This document shows positions 19,582-20,512 of a stretch of 20,512 nt of DNA, piece by piece; position 1 is the first letter of the stretch; each line of letters begins with the position of its first letter. Source of the stretch: Ophiothrix spiculata. Lineage: Eukaryota > Echinodermata > Ophiuroidea > Amphilepidida > Ophiotrichidae. The stretch lies in the NCBI GenBank assembly GCA_000969725.1, contig JXSR01S033334.1; one strand, given 5' to 3'. The notes below the pieces were generated by a model, which did no database searches, was not told where the DNA came from, and saw only the letters and a list, made by a program, of their open reading frames with translations. A program made the translations under genes and the position numbers.

Positions 19582-20164
19582 AGGCTACAGGAAGAAAATA
19601 TAAATAACTTCATATACAATCGTTATAACAAAACCAAGTGGAAAACACCAATATCAAATTCTAACAAAGCACAAATAGTCAACAATACTCAAAACAACTT
19701 TCAAATATAGCGCCTTTTTGATGACCTCGAAAAACGATTTATCTAAACTGTTCGACTATGATGCTTACATACCTCAATAGCATCAAGCTTTGTATCTTCT
19801 GGTGTTTTGATATTGTACATGGCAGGCAAAAAGTACAAAGCGACAACTAGTATGAAGCAAGGTCGGATGACGTGGGTTAGTGTACAGAGATTTTCGAGAT
19901 CCACGGATAATAAAGTGTATTCCAGGGTCTTATGAAACTCTTTATACACTAACCAGCGTCATCTGACCTTGCTCGCTCAGCCAGTCCACAGAGATTGTTT
20001 TTTCGAGGTCGTCAAATACAGGTTTGTGAGGCGGTATATTTGAAAGCATTTATGAGCATTATTTACTATTTGTGCATAATTGGAATTGTATGTTGTTGTT
20101 TTTCACTCAGTTTTGTTATAACATATTTATAAAATCTACTTGATTTGTTCTTTTCATGTAACCT
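19582..20164. mobile_element. TTAA-flanked fold-back element, 583 bp
   Basis: TTAA lies at 19578-19581 and 20165-20168. The ends read AGGCTACAGGAAG and, inward from the right, AGGTTACATGAAA. Inner arms (about 19622-19745 against 19985-20124) share GTTATAACAAAAC, GCACAAATAGT, CTTTCAAATATA and GACCTCGAAAAA. Copies A and B have TTTGAG at the target and no insertion. A second, internal hairpin joins about 19855-19890 with 19939-19976 (GCAAGGTC, GATGACG and GGTTAGTGTA on both arms). TTAA duplication again suggests mobilisation by a piggyBac-type transposase, though the terminal sequence differs from the 9297 and 483 elements. The interior includes a possible captured exon. Confidence 0.8.
19773..19949 (-). 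other. Possible captured exon with splice donor
   Basis: The minus strand is open from ATG at 19949 and reads LENLCTLTHVIRP, then a hydrophobic run CFILVVALYFLPAMY, then NIKTPEDTKLDAIE, where GAG meets GTATGT at 19773/19772, a good 5' splice site. The frame itself continues to a stop at 19743. Membrane-helix composition followed by a polar segment and a donor resembles a real exon, but I do not recognise the protein. No convincing acceptor is visible upstream, and the 5' part is duplicated in inverted form at 19939-19976. Chance is a serious alternative. Confidence 0.22.
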
Positions 20165-20480
20165 TTAACGAATGGAACAGTCTGTTATTCATGAGTATGT
20201 GGGGCAAACGAAGATCTGGGTTGATGTGGGCATTTTGATTTTAAGGGAGGAGAAAGAGATAACACCATTCATTATTGTGGGGTTAACGATTTCAAATATA
20301 CATGTAAGTAATAGATGTTATTAGATTGCCATATCAGACGAATTAATTTGCTTTTTCAATCATCATAGGGCATTTCCAAAGTAACGTTTCGCTTTTAAAT
20401 GGCTACAGAACCTAGCATAAACATTATATCTACGAGTTTGTTGTTGATAATGGTGCTCACTTGTGGGATAAAGGCATCCT

Positions 20481-20512
20481 GGGCCCATATTCATGAAACA
20501 CCGCTAACTCTA
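20481..20512 (+). mobile_element. Possible transposon terminus cut by window end
   Basis: GGGCCCATATTCATGAAACA starts here and resembles the GGCCCGTATTCCAGAAAGG terminus of the 15221-15400 element, matching at GGCCC(A/G)TATTC. The remainder is outside the window, so only the possible end can be reported. Confidence 0.35.

Larger units (their letters stand above)
18676..20355 (+). repeat. Dispersed repeat family, copy D, with swapped termini
   Basis: Block X comes first (about 18676-18960), in the orientation opposite to block X of copy A. The core follows in the same orientation as in copies A, B and C. Block Y then appears inverted at about 20240-20355: GAGATAACACCATTCATTATTG is the reverse complement of sequence near 1590. 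The core is interrupted by elements at 19124-19361 and 19582-20164. It stops at GGGTTGATGTGGGCATTTTG (near 20218-20239), where the inverted Y block is joined about 680 bases short of the core end seen in copy A. The last 155 bases of the window lie beyond this copy. Confidence 0.8.

Noticed and set aside
1-20512. CRISPR array, bacterial operon or defence system
   Set aside because: No regularly spaced short direct repeats, no ribosome binding sites and no long frames; composition and transposon types are eukaryotic.
1-20512. Endogenous viral or LTR-retrotransposon genes
   Set aside because: No reverse transcriptase, integrase, protease or capsid motifs and no long direct terminal repeats were found on either strand.

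Overview
This AT-rich window looks like a piece of a nuclear genome from a marine invertebrate. No reading frame exceeds about 100 codons, there are no operons or ribosome binding sites, short tandem repeats are present, and inverted-repeat transposon remnants of several families are nested in one another. The palindrome TAGGCCTA and close variants recur (near 10452, 15855, 16495 and 19403), which I associate with echinoderm and hemichordate sequence. That placement is an impression and was not tested. I find no complete host protein gene.

Layout. Positions 1-137 hold three copies of an ATCATCGATGA motif. Two arms of a large inverted repeat follow, at 138-1285 and 8729-10091. Between the arms lie copy A (1371-3195) and copy B (6306-7755) of a dispersed repeat family, a young-looking inverted-repeat element (3619-4045), a truncated TTAA-flanked element (7756 to about 8140) and a 107-base-arm palindrome (8153-8385). 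Positions 10092-13254 are mostly unique sequence with one weak candidate terminal exon. Copy C lies at 13255-14600, a 180-base inverted-repeat element at 15221-15400, and a Tc1/mariner-derived element at 16735-18417. Copy D (18676-20355) is interrupted by two further insertions. The window ends inside what may be another transposon terminus (20481).

The clearest protein signal is a broken Tc1-type DD34E transposase. It is read mainly on the minus strand at 17100-17790. A second fragment of the same domain is read on the plus strand at 17802-17898, so the element is a fold-back built from two inverted 3' parts, each ending in the same terminus next to a TA. Because the repeat families occur in several copies, other copies act as empty sites. 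They support TTAA target duplications for insertions at 483-816, 9297-9870 and 19582-20164, and a TA duplication at 19124-19361.

The elements do not form a pathway. The window reads as layered transposition followed by inversion and deletion. The observations most worth following are the palindromic Tc1 element, the swapped termini of the A/D repeat family, the conserved short reading frame present on both arms of the 8153-8385 palindrome, and a possible captured exon with a splice donor inside the TTAA element at 19582-20164.
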